A stretch of 36,066 bases of DNA from Desulfosporosinus sp. Its GTDB lineage: Bacteria > Bacillota > Desulfitobacteriia > Desulfitobacteriales > Desulfitobacteriaceae. The stretch covers positions 269-36,334 of the forward strand of contig DAIEHY010000006.1 in the NCBI GenBank assembly GCA_027353165.1, given 5' to 3'. The notes under the pieces were generated by a model, which made no database searches, was not told where the DNA came from, and saw nothing but the letters and a program-made list of their open reading frames with translations. This document shows, in pieces, positions 35,466 to 36,066 of the stretch (position 1 is its first letter; each line of letters opens with the position of its first letter). A program made the position numbers and the translations under genes.

Positions 35466-35532
35466 AGAGTAGCTAACGCATAAACCACATTTAATAACGT
35501 TAAAAATTGCTGATTGATTGATTCGAGTGATA

Positions 35533-35563
35533 AGACTGCTAAAATTAGGCAGTCTTTTTTTTG
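35533..35563 (+). terminator. Intrinsic terminator after recN
   Basis: aagactgctaaaattaggcagtctttttttt. Confidence 0.85.
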
Positions 35564-35710
35564 TCTAAATTGCCATTGTTTTAGAAAATATGGAACTGAT
35601 ATAGCAGGATGAAATACTTTGAATTTGGACAATTTAAGCTTAGGATTTGAAATCCAAAAAACTTCACTTTGCTTATTATAGGATACTCTAACAAGAGGAA
35701 AAGGAAGAAA

Positions 35711-36066
35711 ATGGGGAGAATTAGAGTGGAGGATGATAAGAGAGTGAAAAAAAGAAGCATCTTATTATTAATCAGTCTCTTGTGTTGCACCTTCCTTCAA
35801 TTATTAGTTAATTTACCCGAGCTTCATAAATCTCAAGTAAGCCAAGCAGAGCCAGAACTCAAAGGAATTTGGTCCAATATTATTCAAGTCGAAAAAATAC
35901 CGTCAAGTCAGACAATTTCAGTAACCTCGGGATCCCGTTCTCAGATGTCAGAAAAATTAGATGTTGCGTACAAACTTTTTGGGATTTTTCCGTTAAAAAC
36001 GAATGAAATTCAAGTAATGAAACCTATGAAATTGATGCCAGGCGGACATTCTATTGGAGTAACTTT
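35711..36066 (+). CDS. spoIVB: SpoIVB peptidase, N-terminal part, truncated by window end
   Basis: My translation: MGRIRVEDDKRVKKRSILLLISLLCC...KLFGIFPLKTNEIQVMKPMKLMPGGHSIGVT; SpoIVB-like PGGxSIGV; follows recN. Not in ORF track because no stop in window. Confidence 0.85.
   Translation, partial: MGRIRVEDDKRVKKRSILLLISLLCCTFLQLLVNLPELHKSQVSQAEPELKGIWSNIIQVEKIPSSQTISVTSGSRSQMSEKLDVAYKLFGIFPLKTNEIQVMKPMKLMPGGHSIGVT

Noticed and set aside
1-36066. Prophage, integrated element, toxin-antitoxin or defence system
   Set aside because: No integrase, transposase, phage structural, nuclease-ATPase or paired small toxin/antitoxin ORFs were recognised; gene content is conserved housekeeping and sporulation.

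Overview
This is a Firmicutes (Clostridia, Peptococcaceae/Desulfosporosinus-like; inferred from gene content) chromosomal segment. Almost all genes are on the + strand. In order: type IV pilus genes (prepilin peptidase C-terminus, PilM/PilN-like fusion, PilO-like, LysM protein), aroQ, an Xaa-Pro peptidase, efp, an RNase J, a PAS-GGDEF-EAL protein, a small conserved hypothetical, the complete spoIIIAA-AH operon, a CheY-like receiver, a carboxyltransferase fused to an AccB-like BCCP, accC, asp23/amaP/DUF2273, nusB, nfnAB-like genes, folD, fchA, xseA, xseB, ispA-like, a DUF212 protein, dxs, tlyA, nadK, argR, recN and the start of spoIVB. No phage, CRISPR or defence island is visible. The unusual signals are mostly non-coding: (1) a ~0.5 kb structured region (about 10827-11331) upstream of spoIIIAA, bounded by direct repeats and packed with hairpins presenting GGA loops; (2) a family of degenerate 7-bp-periodic arrays in at least six intergenic sites; (3) a tandem 46-nt element upstream of the CheY-like gene that can sequester its SD; (4) a terminator-like hairpin containing the RNase J SD; (5) an accB-like domain fused in frame to a carboxyltransferase, with an intact SD+TTG at the junction suggesting a second standalone product. 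All assignments come from reading the sequence; no database search was run.
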